Source: Cinclus cinclus
Lineage: Eukaryota > Chordata > Aves > Passeriformes > Cinclidae
Direction of reading: 5' to 3'
DNA length: 64,000 nt
Assembly (NCBI RefSeq): GCF_963662255.1
Contig: NW_026912161.1
Coordinates: 1-64,000 of the forward strand
The number at the start of each line of letters is the position of its first letter. Positions within the stretch are counted from its first letter, which is position 1. The notes beneath the pieces were generated by a model. That model was given only the letters and a program-made list of their open reading frames with translations. It made no database searches and was not told the DNA's origin. Below, in pieces: positions 49,662-63,451 of the stretch. A program made the translations under genes and the position numbers.

Positions 49662-51040
49662 AACAGCTGCGCCTAACTTGCCCAAGCTGCGAGAGCATTC
49701 TCAGCCGAGTTCTGCTTTGACAGAGCTATTGCTGAACTTTTGCAGCCCCGGAGGCTGCTGAAACCAAGGCTGTGTTCTGCCTCTTCATTCTTGCCTTCCT
49801 GTGCTCCAGCGAGAAGTGAAGCTCTGGCACGGCATTCAGCTTTGCCGCCTCTCTGCACGGAAAGCACTAGACAGAACTAGTGTGCTTCGTGCATGCTCTC
49901 TCCTCGCTTTTATGGTCACTGCTCTGCTTTTTGCTTGGCAGCGTTCCAAGGGTCCACGGCATACCTCTTGCACAGCGAGAGGTGGCCGGCGAGGAATACT
50001 TGCTGGCTTAAGTCGTTCCATGCTCAAGGCATTCATCAGAGCAACACCATGGGGGAAAAGAGGGGGGAACATTGCAGGACAAATTTCTATGCTGGAACAG
50101 GATTGTCTGCGAGACAGCTCTCCGCAGCGCTAGTATTTGGCCAGGCTGAAATCAGCGCCACGGGAAGCCAATCTGACAAGCGGAGTGCAACGAGCGCGGC
50201 GATATGGGGCCACTTGGCAGGTGGCCGAAGAAAGACGGCTGCCCCGCGAATGGGGTGCCAGAAGGCAAGTTTCAGCAGGGCGTTGCGGGCGAGCTTAATG
50301 TGTAGCCGCAGTTGTTCTAGGCGAGATTGTAGCCGAGAAGCTTTCCGTCTCCATTCACGAGACAAGAAAAGCAGAACGCAATGGTCTAGAGGGTTGAGAA
50401 GAAAAGTGCTCGTAGCGAGCTCGTTGCGGCAGAAGCGAAAGCCAGGAGCAGCGTGCTCGCTGCGAGAAGTAGACGGCGCTTCGCCTCCTTGGGAAGGAAA
50501 TCGCGTCTGGGCACGAACGGCAGCCAGCGAAGCTTCAGAACCGCAGGCTGTTCTGCTCAGCGTACGAGCCTGAAGTGAGTGGCAAGGGCTAAGGGGACAG
50601 TTCCAAGGCATCTAGCTTTCCTGCTAGCAATGCCATTTCTACCCTGCTGTGGAAAACATTGTCCTTTGCCCTTCTGCTCCGAGAGGCAGAGAGCACCTCG
50701 GCAGACGCAGTGCAGAGGGAAAGGACACAGTATCCGAGGGAGCGTGGCGCCGCTTAGGCGGGCAAAGCAGAAAGGTGCCGCCCGGCACTGGCTTTGACTC
50801 CCTGAGCTTCCTTGCTAGGACAGCAGCCGCCGAAAGCTGGCAACTAGGCTGCCAGAGTGCAGAATGTCGGCGGTCTGGCACGCCTGCTTGCCGAAAGCCA
50901 GGATCAGCGAGACAGCGTGCTAGGCTCTGTTTCACAGCACCCTGGAGAACACGCCCTTGAAGAATGCCCTCTCTGCTCCGCAAAAGCTCTGCCACAGTGA
51001 AGGTGGAAGAAGCAGCCTGTGGCCACGGGCAGAGCTGGTC
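49662..51040 (+). repeat. Satellite monomer copy 37
   Basis: 1,379 bp, haplotype GTCC short. No difference from copy 36 was seen. Confidence 0.97.
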
Positions 51041-52419
51041 AACAGCTGCGCCTAACTTGCCCAAGCTGCGAGAGCATTCTCAGCCGAGTTCTGCTTTGAC
51101 AGAGCTATTGCTGAACTTTTGCAGCCCCGGAGGCTGCTGAAACCAAGGCTGTGTTCTGCCTCTTCATTCTTGCCTTCCTGTGCTCCAGCGAGAAGTGAAG
51201 CTCTGGCACGGCATTCAGCTTTGCCGCCTCTCTGCACGGAAAGCACTAGACAGAACTAGTGTGCTTCGTGCATGCTCTCTCCTCGCTTTTATGGTCACTG
51301 CTCTGCTTTTTGCTTGGCAGCGTTCCAAGGGTCCACGGCATACCTCTTGCACAGCGAGAGGTGGCCGGCGAGGAATACTTGCTGGCTTAAGTCGTTCCAT
51401 GCTCAAGGCATTCATCAGAGCAACACCATGGGGGAAAAGAGGGGGGAACATTGCAGGACAAATTTCTATGCTGGAACAGGATTGTCTGCGAGACAGCTCT
51501 CCGCAGCGCTAGTATTTGGCCAGGCTGAAATCAGCGCCACGGGAAGCCAATCTGACAAGCGGAGTGCAACGAGCGCGGCGATATGGGGCCACTTGGCAGG
51601 TGGCCGAAGAAAGACGGCTGCCCCGCGAATGGGGTGCCAGAAGGCAAGTTTCAGCAGGGCGTTGCGGGGGAGCTTAATGTGTAGCCGCAGTTGTTCTAGG
51701 CGAGATTGTAGCCGAGAAGCTTTCCGTCTCCTTTCACGAGACAAGAAAAGCAGAACGCAATGGTCTAGAGGGTTGAGAAGAAAAGTGCTCGTAGCGAGCT
51801 CGTTGCGGCAGAAGCGAAAGCCAGGAGCAGCGTGCTCGCTGCGAGAAGTAGACGGCGCTTCGCCTCCTTGGGAAGGAAATCGCGTCTGGGCACGAACGGC
51901 AGCCAGCGAAGCTTCAGAACAGCAGGCTGTTCTGCTCAGCGTACGAGCCTGAAGTGAGTGGCAAGGGCTAAGGGGACAGTTCCAAGGCATCTAGCTTTCC
52001 TGCTAGCAATGCCATTTCTACCCTGCTGTGGAAAACATTGTCCTTTGCCCTTCTGCTCCGAGAGGCAGAGAGCACCTCGGCAGACGCAGTGCAGAGGGAA
52101 AGGACACAGTATCCGAGGGAGCGTGGCGCCGCTTAGGCGGGCAAAGCAGAAAGGTGCCGCCCGGCACTGGCTTTGACTCCCTGAGCTTCCTTGCTAGGAC
52201 AGCAGCTGCCGAAAGCTGGCAACTAGGCTGCCAGAGTGCAGAATGTCGGCGGTCTGGCACGCCTGCTTGCCGAAAGCCAGGATCAGCGAGACAGCGTGCT
52301 AGGCTCTGTTTCACAGCACCCTGGAGAACACGCCCTTGAAGAATGCCCTCTCTGCTCCGCAAAAGCTCTGCCACAGTGAAGGTGGAAGAAGCAGCCTGTG
52401 GCCACGGGCAGAGCTGGTC
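51041..52419 (+). repeat. Satellite monomer copy 38
   Basis: 1,379 bp, haplotype GTAT short. Two private transversions: C>G at 51669 (unit 629) and A>T at 51732 (unit 692). Confidence 0.97.
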
Positions 52420-53798
52420 AACAGCTGCGCCTAACTTGCCCAAGCTGCGAGAGCATTCTCAGCCGAGTTCTGCTTTGACAGAGCTATTGCTGAACTTTTG
52501 CAGCCCCGGAGGCTGCTGAAACCAAGGCTGTGTTCTGCCTCTTCATTCTTGCCTTCCTGTGCTCCAGCGAGAAGTGAAGCTCTGGCACGGCATTCAGCTT
52601 TGCCGCCTCTCTGCACGGAAAGCACTAGACAGAACTAGTGTGCTTCGTGCATGCTCTCTCCTCGCTTTTATGGTCACTGCTCTGCTTTTTGCTTGGCAGC
52701 GTTCCAAGGGTCCACGGCATACCTCTTGCACAGCGAGAGGTGGCCGGCGAGGAATACTTGCTGGCTTAAGTCGTTCCATGCTCAAGGCATTCATCAGAGC
52801 AACACCATGGGGGAAAAGAGGGGGGAACATTGCAGGACAAATTTCTATGCTGGAACAGGATTGTCTGCGAGACAGCTCTCCGCAGCGCGAGTATTTGGCC
52901 AGGCTGAAATCAGCGCCACGGGAAGCCAATCTGACAAGCGGAGTGCAACGAGCGCGGCGATATGGGGCCACTTGGCAGGTGGCCGAAGAAAGACGGCTGC
53001 CCCGCGAATGGGGTGCCAGAAGGCAAGTTTCAGCAGGGCGTTGCGGGCGAGCTTAATGTGTAGCCGCAGTTGTTCTAGGCGAGATTGTAGCCGAGAAGCT
53101 TTCCGTCTCCATTCACGAGACAAGAAAAGCAGAACGCAATGGTCTAGAGGGTTGAGAAGAAAAGTGCTCGTAGCGAGCTCGTTGCGGCAGAAGCGAAAGC
53201 CAGGAGCAGCGTGCTCGCTGCGAGAAGTAGACGGCGCTTCGCCTCCTTGGGAAGGAAATCGCGTCTGGGCACGAACGGCAGCCAGCGAAGCTTCAGAACA
53301 GCAGGCTGTTCTGCTCAGCGTACGAGCCTGAAGTGAGTGGCAAGGGCTAAGGGGACAGTTCCAAGGCATCTAGCTTTCCTGCTAGCAATGCCATTTCTAC
53401 CCTGCTGTGGAAAACATTGTCCTTTGCCCTTCTGCTCCGAGAGGCAGAGAGCACCTCGGCAGACGCAGTGCAGAGGGAAAGGACACAGTATCCGAGGGAG
53501 CGTGGCGCCGCTTAGGCGGGCAAAGCAGAAAGGTGCCGCCCGGCACTGGCTTTGACTCCCTGAGCTTCCTTGCTAGGACAGCAGCCGCCGAAAGCTGGCA
53601 ACTAGGCTGCCAGAGTGCAGAATGTCGGCGGTCTGGCACGCCTGCTTGCCGAAAGCCAGGATCAGCGAGACAGCGTGCTAGGCTCTGTTTCACAGCACCC
53701 TGGAGAACACGCCCTTGAAGAATGCCCTCTCTGCTCCGCAAAAGCTCTGCCACAGTGAAGGTGGAAGAAGCAGCCTGTGGCCACGGGCAGAGCTGGTC
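52420..53798 (+). repeat. Satellite monomer copy 39
   Basis: 1,379 bp, haplotype GGAC short. Matches copy 44. Confidence 0.97.
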
Positions 53799-55177
53799 AA
53801 CAGCTGCGCCTAACTTGCCCAAGCTGCGAGAGCATTCTCAGCCGAGTTCTGCTTTGACAGAGCTATTGCTGAACTTTTGCAGCCCCGGAGGCTGCTGAAA
53901 CCAAGGCTGTGTTCTGCCTCTTCATTCTTGCCTTCCTGTGCTCCAGCGAGAAGTGAAGCTCTGGCACGGCATTCAGCTTTGCCGCCTCTCTGCACGGAAA
54001 GCACTAGACAGAACTAGTGTGCTTCGTGCATGCTCTCTCCTCGCTTTTATGGTCACTGCTCTGCTTTTTGCTTGGCAGCGTTCCAAGGGTCCACGGCATA
54101 CCTCTTGCACAGCGAGAGGTGGCCGGCGAGGAATACTTGCTGGCTTAAGTCGTTCCATGCTCAAGGCATTCATCAGAGCAACACCATGGGGGAAAAGAGG
54201 GGGGAACATTGCAGGACAAATTTCTATGCTGGAACAGGATTGTCTGCGAGACAGCTCTCCGCAGCGCTAGTATTTGGCCAGGCTGAAATCAGCGCCACGG
54301 GAAGCCAATCTGACAAGCGGAGTGCAACGAGCGCGGCGATATGGGGCCACTTGGCAGGTGGCCGAAGAAAGACGGCTGCCCCGCGAATGGGGTGCCAGAA
54401 GGCAAGTTTCAGCAGGGCGTTGCGGGCGAGCTTAATGTGTAGCCGCAGTTGTTCTAGGCGAGATTGTAGCCGAGAAGCTTTCCGTCTCCATTCACGAGAC
54501 AAGAAAAGCAGAACGCAATGGTCTAGAGGGTTGAGAAGAAAAGTGCTCGTAGCGAGCTCGTTGCGGCAGAAGCGAAAGCCAGGAGCAGCGTGCTCGCTGC
54601 GAGAAGTAGACGGCGCTTCGCCTCCTTGGGAAGGAAATCGCGTCTGGGCACGAACGGCAGCCAGCGAAGCTTCAGAACCGCAGGCTGTTCTGCTCAGCGT
54701 ACGAGCCTGAAGTGAGTGGCAAGGGCTAAGGGGACAGTTCCAAGGCATCTAGCTTTCCTGCTAGCAATGCCATTTCTACCCTGCTGTGGAAAACATTGTC
54801 CTTTGCCCTTCTGCTCCGAGAGGCAGAGAGCACCTCGGCAGACGCAGTGCAGAGGGAAAGGACACAGTATCCGAGGGAGCGTGGCGCCGCTTAGGCGGGC
54901 AAAGCAGAAAGGTGCCGCCCGGCACTGGCTTTGACTCCCTGAGCTTCCTTGCTAGGACAGCAGCCGCCGAAAGCTGGCAACTAGGCTGCCAGAGTGCAGA
55001 ATGTCGGCGGTCTGGCACGCCTGCTTGCCGAAAGCCAGGATCAGCGAGACAGCGTGCTAGGCTCTGTTTCACAGCACCCTGGAGAACACGCCCTTGAAGA
55101 ATGCCCTCTCTGCTCCGCAAAAGCTCTGCCACAGTGAAGGTGGAAGAAGCAGCCTGTGGCCACGGGCAGAGCTGGTC
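53799..55177 (+). repeat. Satellite monomer copy 40
   Basis: 1,379 bp, haplotype GTCC short. Matches copies 36, 37 and 45. Confidence 0.97.
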
Positions 55178-56556
55178 AACAGCTGCGCCTAACTTGCCCA
55201 AGCTGCGAGAGCATTCTCAGCCGAGTTCTGCTTTGACAGAGCTATTGCTGAACTTTTGCAGCCCCGGAGGCTGCTGAAACCAAGGCTGTGTTCTGCCTCT
55301 TCATTCTTGCCTTCCTGTGCTCCAGCGAGAAGTGAAGCTCTGGCACGGCATTCAGCTTTGCCGCCTCTCTGCACGGAAAGCACTAGACAGAACTAGTGTG
55401 CTTCGTGCATGCTCTCTCCTCGCTTTTATGGTCACTGCTCTGCTTTTTGCTTGGCAGCGTTCCAAGGCTCCACGGCATACCTCTTGCACAGCGAGAGGTG
55501 GCCGGCGAGGAATACTTGCTGGCTTAAGTCGTTCCATGCTCAAGGCATTCATCAGAGCAACACCATGGGGGAAAAGAGGGGGGAACATTGCAGGACAAAT
55601 TTCTATGCTGGAACAGGATTGTCTGCGAGACAGCTCTCCGCAGCGCGAGTATTTGGCCAGGCTGAAATCAGCGCCACGGGAAGCCAATCTGACAAGCGGA
55701 GTGCAACGAGCGCGGCGATATGGGGCCACTTGGCAGGTGGCCGAAGAAAGACGGCTGCCCCGCGAATGGGGTGCCAGAAGGCAAGTTTCAGCAGGGCGTT
55801 GCGGGCGAGCTTAATGTGTAGCCGCAGTTGTTCTAGGCGAGATTGTAGCCGAGAAGCTTTCCGTCTCCATTCACGAGACAAGAAAAGCAGAACGCAATGG
55901 TCTAGAGGGTTGAGAAGAAAAGTGCTCGTAGCGAGCTCGTTGCGGCAGAAGCGAAAGCCAGGAGCAGCGTGCTCGCTGCGAGAAGTAGACGGCGCTTCGC
56001 CTCCTTGGGAAGGAAATCGCGTCTGGGCACGAACGGCAGCCAGCGAAGCTTCAGAACCGCAGGCTGTTCTGCTCAGCGTACGAGCCTGAAGTGAGTGGCA
56101 AGGGCTAAGGGGACAGTTCCAAGGCATCTAGCTTTCCTGCTAGCAATGCCATTTCTACCCTGCTGTGGAAAACATTGTCCTTTGCCCTTCTGCTCCGAGA
56201 GGCAGAGAGCACCTCGGCAGACGCAGTGCAGAGGGAAAGGACACAGTATCCGAGGGAGCGTGGCGCCGCTTAGGCGGGCAAAGCAGAAAGGTGCCGCCCG
56301 GCACTGGCTTTGACTCCCTGAGCTTCCTTGCTAGGACAGCAGCCGCCGAAAGCTGGCAACTAGGCTGCCAGAGTGCAGAATGTCGGCGGTCTGGCACGCC
56401 TGCTTGCCGAAAGCCAGGATCAGCGAGACAGCGTGCTAGGCTCTGTTTCACAGCACCCTGGAGAACACGCCCTTGAAGAATGCCGTCTCTGCTCCGCAAA
56501 AGCTCTGCCACAGTGAAGGTGGAAGAAGCAGCCTGTGGCCACGGGCAGAGCTGGTC
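55178..56556 (+). repeat. Satellite monomer copy 41
   Basis: 1,379 bp, haplotype CGCC short with 1308G at 56485. First of three copies with 1308G (41, 43 and 46). Confidence 0.97.
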
Positions 56557-57935
56557 AACAGCTGCGCCTAACTTGCCCAAGCTGCGAGAGCATTCTCAGC
56601 CGAGTTCTGCTTTGACAGAGCTATTGCTGAACTTTTGCAGCCCCGGAGGCTGCTGAAACCAAGGCTGTGTTCTGCCTCTTCATTCTTGCCTTCCTGTGCT
56701 CCAGCGAGAAGTGAAGCTCTGGCACGGCATTCAGCTTTGCCGCCTCTCTGCACGGAAAGCACTAGACAGAACTAGTGTGCTTCGTGCATGCTCTCTCCTC
56801 GCTTTTATGGTCACTGCTCTGCTTTTTGCTTGGCAGCGTTCCAAGGCTCCACGGCATCCCTCTTGCACAGCGAGAGGTGGCCGGCGAGGAATACTTGCTG
56901 GCTTAAGTCGTTCCATGCTCAAGGCATTCATCAGAGCAACACCATGGGGGAAAAGAGGGGGGAACATTGCAGGACAAATTTCTATGCTGGAACAGGATTG
57001 TCTGCGAGACAGCTCTCCGCAGCGCTAGTATTTGGCCAGGCTGAAATCAGCGCCACGGGAAGCCAATCTGACAAGCGGAGTGCAACGAGCGCGGCGATAT
57101 GGGGCCACTTGGCAGGTGGCCGAAGAAAGACGGCTGCCCCGCGAATGGGGTGCCAGAAGGCAAGTTTCAGCAGGGCGTTGCGGGCGAGCTTAATGTGTAG
57201 CCGCAGTTGTTCTAGGCGAGATTGTAGCCGAGAAGCTTTCCGTCTCCATTCACGAGACAAGAAAAGCAGAACGCAATGGTCTAGAGGGTTGAGAAGAAAA
57301 GTGCTCGTAGCGAGCTCGTTGCGGCAGAAGCGAAAGCCAGGAGCAGCGTGCTCGCTGCGAGAAGTAGACGGCGCTTCGCCTCCTTGGGAAGGAAATCGCG
57401 TCTGGGCACGAACGGCAGCCAGCGAAGCTTCAGAACCGCAGGCTGTTCTGCTCAGCGTACGAGCCTGAAGTGAGTGGCAAGGGCTAAGGGGACAGTTCCA
57501 AGGCATCTAGCTTTCCTGCTAGCAATGCCATTTCTACCCTGCTGTGGAAAACATTGTCCTTTGCCCTTCTGCTCCGAGAGGCAGAGAGCACCTCGGCAGA
57601 CGCAGTGCAGAGGGAAAGGACACAGTATCCGAGGGAGCGTGGCGCCGCTTAGGCGGGCAAAGCAGAAAGGTGCCGCCCGGCACTGGCTTTGACTCCCTGA
57701 GCTTCCTTGCTAGGACAGCAGCCGCCGAAAGCTGGCAACTAGGCTGCCAGAGTGCAGAATGTCGGCGGTCTGGCACGCCTGCTTGCCGAAAGCCAGGATC
57801 AGCGAGACAGCGTGCTAGGCTCTGTTTCACAGCACCCTGGAGAACACGCCCTTGAAGAATGCCCTCTCTGCTCCGCAAAAGCTCTGCCACAGTGAAGGTG
57901 GAAGAAGCAGCCTGTGGCCACGGGCAGAGCTGGTC
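56557..57935 (+). repeat. Satellite monomer copy 42
   Basis: 1,379 bp, haplotype CTCC short, without the 458G/841G/1009T marks of copies 29 and 32. Private A>C at 56858 (unit 302). Confidence 0.97.
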
Positions 57936-59314
57936 AACAGCTGCGCCTAACTTTCCCAAGCTGCGAGAGCATTCTCAGCCGAGTTCAGCTTTGACAGAGC
58001 TATTGCTGAACTTTTGCAGCCCCGGAGGCTGCTGAAACCAAGGCTGTGTTCTGCCTCTTCATTCTTGCCTTCCTGTGCTCCAGCGAGAAGTGAAGCTCTG
58101 GCACGGCATTCAGCTTTGCCGCCTCTCTGCACGGAAAGCACTAGACAGAACTAGTGTGCTTCGTGCATGCTCTCTCCTCGCTTTTATGGTCACTGCTCTG
58201 CTTTTTGCTTGGCAGCGTTCCAAGGGTCCACGGCATACCTCTTGCACAGCGAGAGGTGGCCGGCGAGGAATACTTGCTGGCTTAAGTCGTTCCATGCTCA
58301 AGGCATTCATCAGAGCAACACCATGGGGGAAAAGAGGGGGGAACATTGCAGGACAAATTTCTATGCTGGAACAGGATTGTCTGCGAGACAGCTCTCCGCA
58401 GCGCGAGTATTTGGCCAGGCTGAAATCAGCGCCACGGGAAGCCAATCTGACAAGCGGAGTGCAACGAGCGCGGCGATATGGGGCCACTTGGCAGGTGGCC
58501 GAAGAAAGACGGCTGCCCCGCGAATGGGGTGCCAGAAGGCAAGTTTCAGCAGGGCGTTGCGGGCGAGCTTAATGTGTAGCCGCAGTTGTTCTAGGCGAGA
58601 TTGTAGCCGAGAAGCTTTCCGTCTCCATTCACGAGACAAGAAAAGCAGAACGCAATGGTCTAGAGGGTTGAGAAGAAAAGTGCTCGTAGCGAGCTCGTTG
58701 CGGCAGAAGCGAAAGCCAGGAGCAGCGTGCTCGGTGCGAGAAGTAGACGGCGCTTCGCCTCCTTGGGAAGGAAATCGCGTCTGGGCACGAACGGCAGCCA
58801 GCGAAGCTTCAGAACAGCAGGCTGTTCTGCTCAGCGTACGAGCCTGAAGTGAGTGGCAAGGGCTAAGGGGACAGTTCCAAGGCATCTAGCTTTCCTGCTA
58901 GCAATGCCATTTCTACCCTGCTGTGGAAAACATTGTCCTTTGCCCTTCTGCTCCGAGAGGCAGAGAGCACCTCGGCAGACGCAGTGCAGAGGGAAAGGAC
59001 ACAGTATCCGAGGGAGCGTGGCGCCGCTTAGGCGGGCAAAGCAGAAAGGTGCCGCCCGGCACTGGCTTTGACTCCCTGAGCTTCCTTGCTAGGACAGCAG
59101 CTGCCGAAAGCTGGCAACTAGGCTGCCAGAGTGCAGAATGTCGGCGGTCTGGCACGCCTGCTTGCCGAAAGCCAGGATCAGCGAGACAGCGTGCTAGGCT
59201 CTGTTTCACAGCACCCTGGAGAACACGCCCTTGAAGAATGCCGTCTCTGCTCCGCAAAAGCTCTGCCACAGTGAAGGTGGAAGAAGCAGCCTGTGGCCAC
59301 GGGCAGAGCTGGTC
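57936..59314 (+). repeat. Satellite monomer copy 43
   Basis: 1,379 bp, haplotype GGAT short with 19T (57954) and 1308G (59243). Private T>A at 57987 (unit 52) and C>G at 58734 (unit 799). It combines marks found separately in copies 35, 38 and 41. Confidence 0.97.
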
Positions 59315-60693
59315 AACAGCTGCGCCTAACTTGCCCAAGCTGCGAGAGCATTCTCAGCCGAGTTCTGCTTTGACAGAGCTATTGCTGAACTTTTGCAGCC
59401 CCGGAGGCTGCTGAAACCAAGGCTGTGTTCTGCCTCTTCATTCTTGCCTTCCTGTGCTCCAGCGAGAAGTGAAGCTCTGGCACGGCATTCAGCTTTGCCG
59501 CCTCTCTGCACGGAAAGCACTAGACAGAACTAGTGTGCTTCGTGCATGCTCTCTCCTCGCTTTTATGGTCACTGCTCTGCTTTTTGCTTGGCAGCGTTCC
59601 AAGGGTCCACGGCATACCTCTTGCACAGCGAGAGGTGGCCGGCGAGGAATACTTGCTGGCTTAAGTCGTTCCATGCTCAAGGCATTCATCAGAGCAACAC
59701 CATGGGGGAAAAGAGGGGGGAACATTGCAGGACAAATTTCTATGCTGGAACAGGATTGTCTGCGAGACAGCTCTCCGCAGCGCGAGTATTTGGCCAGGCT
59801 GAAATCAGCGCCACGGGAAGCCAATCTGACAAGCGGAGTGCAACGAGCGCGGCGATATGGGGCCACTTGGCAGGTGGCCGAAGAAAGACGGCTGCCCCGC
59901 GAATGGGGTGCCAGAAGGCAAGTTTCAGCAGGGCGTTGCGGGCGAGCTTAATGTGTAGCCGCAGTTGTTCTAGGCGAGATTGTAGCCGAGAAGCTTTCCG
60001 TCTCCATTCACGAGACAAGAAAAGCAGAACGCAATGGTCTAGAGGGTTGAGAAGAAAAGTGCTCGTAGCGAGCTCGTTGCGGCAGAAGCGAAAGCCAGGA
60101 GCAGCGTGCTCGCTGCGAGAAGTAGACGGCGCTTCGCCTCCTTGGGAAGGAAATCGCGTCTGGGCACGAACGGCAGCCAGCGAAGCTTCAGAACAGCAGG
60201 CTGTTCTGCTCAGCGTACGAGCCTGAAGTGAGTGGCAAGGGCTAAGGGGACAGTTCCAAGGCATCTAGCTTTCCTGCTAGCAATGCCATTTCTACCCTGC
60301 TGTGGAAAACATTGTCCTTTGCCCTTCTGCTCCGAGAGGCAGAGAGCACCTCGGCAGACGCAGTGCAGAGGGAAAGGACACAGTATCCGAGGGAGCGTGG
60401 CGCCGCTTAGGCGGGCAAAGCAGAAAGGTGCCGCCCGGCACTGGCTTTGACTCCCTGAGCTTCCTTGCTAGGACAGCAGCCGCCGAAAGCTGGCAACTAG
60501 GCTGCCAGAGTGCAGAATGTCGGCGGTCTGGCACGCCTGCTTGCCGAAAGCCAGGATCAGCGAGACAGCGTGCTAGGCTCTGTTTCACAGCACCCTGGAG
60601 AACACGCCCTTGAAGAATGCCCTCTCTGCTCCGCAAAAGCTCTGCCACAGTGAAGGTGGAAGAAGCAGCCTGTGGCCACGGGCAGAGCTGGTC
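59315..60693 (+). repeat. Satellite monomer copy 44
   Basis: 1,379 bp, haplotype GGAC short. Matches copy 39. Confidence 0.97.
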
Positions 60694-62072
60694 AACAGCT
60701 GCGCCTAACTTGCCCAAGCTGCGAGAGCATTCTCAGCCGAGTTCTGCTTTGACAGAGCTATTGCTGAACTTTTGCAGCCCCGGAGGCTGCTGAAACCAAG
60801 GCTGTGTTCTGCCTCTTCATTCTTGCCTTCCTGTGCTCCAGCGAGAAGTGAAGCTCTGGCACGGCATTCAGCTTTGCCGCCTCTCTGCACGGAAAGCACT
60901 AGACAGAACTAGTGTGCTTCGTGCATGCTCTCTCCTCGCTTTTATGGTCACTGCTCTGCTTTTTGCTTGGCAGCGTTCCAAGGGTCCACGGCATACCTCT
61001 TGCACAGCGAGAGGTGGCCGGCGAGGAATACTTGCTGGCTTAAGTCGTTCCATGCTCAAGGCATTCATCAGAGCAACACCATGGGGGAAAAGAGGGGGGA
61101 ACATTGCAGGACAAATTTCTATGCTGGAACAGGATTGTCTGCGAGACAGCTCTCCGCAGCGCTAGTATTTGGCCAGGCTGAAATCAGCGCCACGGGAAGC
61201 CAATCTGACAAGCGGAGTGCAACGAGCGCGGCGATATGGGGCCACTTGGCAGGTGGCCGAAGAAAGACGGCTGCCCCGCGAATGGGGTGCCAGAAGGCAA
61301 GTTTCAGCAGGGCGTTGCGGGCGAGCTTAATGTGTAGCCGCAGTTGTTCTAGGCGAGATTGTAGCCGAGAAGCTTTCCGTCTCCATTCACGAGACAAGAA
61401 AAGCAGAACGCAATGGTCTAGAGGGTTGAGAAGAAAAGTGCTCGTAGCGAGCTCGTTGCGGCAGAAGCGAAAGCCAGGAGCAGCGTGCTCGCTGCGAGAA
61501 GTAGACGGCGCTTCGCCTCCTTGGGAAGGAAATCGCGTCTGGGCACGAACGGCAGCCAGCGAAGCTTCAGAACCGCAGGCTGTTCTGCTCAGCGTACGAG
61601 CCTGAAGTGAGTGGCAAGGGCTAAGGGGACAGTTCCAAGGCATCTAGCTTTCCTGCTAGCAATGCCATTTCTACCCTGCTGTGGAAAACATTGTCCTTTG
61701 CCCTTCTGCTCCGAGAGGCAGAGAGCACCTCGGCAGACGCAGTGCAGAGGGAAAGGACACAGTATCCGAGGGAGCGTGGCGCCGCTTAGGCGGGCAAAGC
61801 AGAAAGGTGCCGCCCGGCACTGGCTTTGACTCCCTGAGCTTCCTTGCTAGGACAGCAGCCGCCGAAAGCTGGCAACTAGGCTGCCAGAGTGCAGAATGTC
61901 GGCGGTCTGGCACGCCTGCTTGCCGAAAGCCAGGATCAGCGAGACAGCGTGCTAGGCTCTGTTTCACAGCACCCTGGAGAACACGCCCTTGAAGAATGCC
62001 CTCTCTGCTCCGCAAAAGCTCTGCCACAGTGAAGGTGGAAGAAGCAGCCTGTGGCCACGGGCAGAGCTGGTC
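60694..62072 (+). repeat. Satellite monomer copy 45
   Basis: 1,379 bp, haplotype GTCC short. Copies 44 and 45 repeat the order of copies 39 and 40. Confidence 0.97.
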
Positions 62073-63451
62073 AACAGCTGCGCCTAACTTGCCCAAGCTG
62101 CGAGAGCATTCTCAGCCGAGTTCTGCTTTGACAGAGCTATTGCTGAACTTTTGCAGCCCCGGAGGCTGCTGAAACCAAGGCTGTGTTCTGCCTCTTCATT
62201 CTTGCCTTCCTGTGCTCCAGCGAGAAGTGAAGCTCTGGCACGGCATTCAGCTTTGCCGCCTCTCTGCACGGAAAGCACTAGACAGAACTAGTGTGCTTCG
62301 TGCATGCTCTCTCCTCGCTTTTATGGTCACTGCTCTGCTTTTTGCTTGGCAGCGTTCCAAGGGTCCACGGCATACCTCTTGCACAGCGAGAGGTGGCCGG
62401 CGAGGAATACTTGCTGGCTTAAGTCGTTCCATGCTCAAGGCATTCATCAGAGCAACACCATGGGGGAAAAGAGGGGGGAACATTGCAGGACAAATTTCTA
62501 TGCTGGAACAGGATTGTCTGCGAGACAGCTCTCCGCAGCGCTAGTATTTGGCCAGGCTGAAATCAGCGCCACGGGAAGCCAATCTGACAAGCGGAGTGCA
62601 ACGAGCGCGGCGATATGGGGCCACTTGGCAGGTGGCCGAAGAAAGACGGCTGCCCCGCGAATGGGGTGCCAGAAGGCAAGTTTCAGCAGGGCGTTGCGGG
62701 CGAGCTTAATGTGTAGCCGCAGTTGTTCTAGGCGAGATTGTAGCCGAGAAGCTTTCCGTCTCCATTCACGAGACAAGAAAAGCAGAACGCAATGGTCTAG
62801 AGGGTTGAGAAGAAAAGTGCTCGTAGCGAGCTCGTTGCGGCAGAAGCGAAAGCCAGGAGCAGCGTGCTCGCTGCGAGAAGTAGACGGCGCTTCGCCTCCT
62901 TGGGAAGGAAATCGCGTCTGGGCACGAACGGCAGCCAGCGAAGCTTCAGAACCGCAGGCTGTTCTGCTCAGCGTACGAGCCTGAAGTGAGTGGCAAGGGC
63001 TAAGGGGACAGTTCCAAGGCATCTAGCTTTCCTGCTAGCAATGCCATTTCTACCCTGCTGTGGAAAACATTGTCCTTTGCCCTTCTGCTCCGAGAGGCAG
63101 AGAGCACCTCGGCAGACGCAGTGCAGAGGGAAAGGACACAGTATCCGAGGGAGCGTGGCGCCGCTTAGGCGGGCAAAGCAGAAAGGTGCCGCCCGGCACT
63201 GGCTTTGACTCCCTGAGCTTCCTTGCTAGGACAGCAGCCGCCGAAAGCTGGCAACTAGGCTGCCAGAGTGCAGAATGTCGGCGGTCTGGCACGCCTGCTT
63301 GCCGAAAGCCAGGATCAGCGAGACAGCGTGCTAGGCTCTGTTTCACAGCACCCTGGAGAACACGCCCTTGAAGAATGCCGTCTCTGCTCCGCAAAAGCTC
63401 TGCCACAGTGAAGGTGGAAGAAGCAGCCTGTGGCCACGGGCAGAGCTGGTC
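62073..63451 (+). repeat. Satellite monomer copy 46
   Basis: 1,379 bp, haplotype GTCC short with 1308G at 63380. Confidence 0.97.
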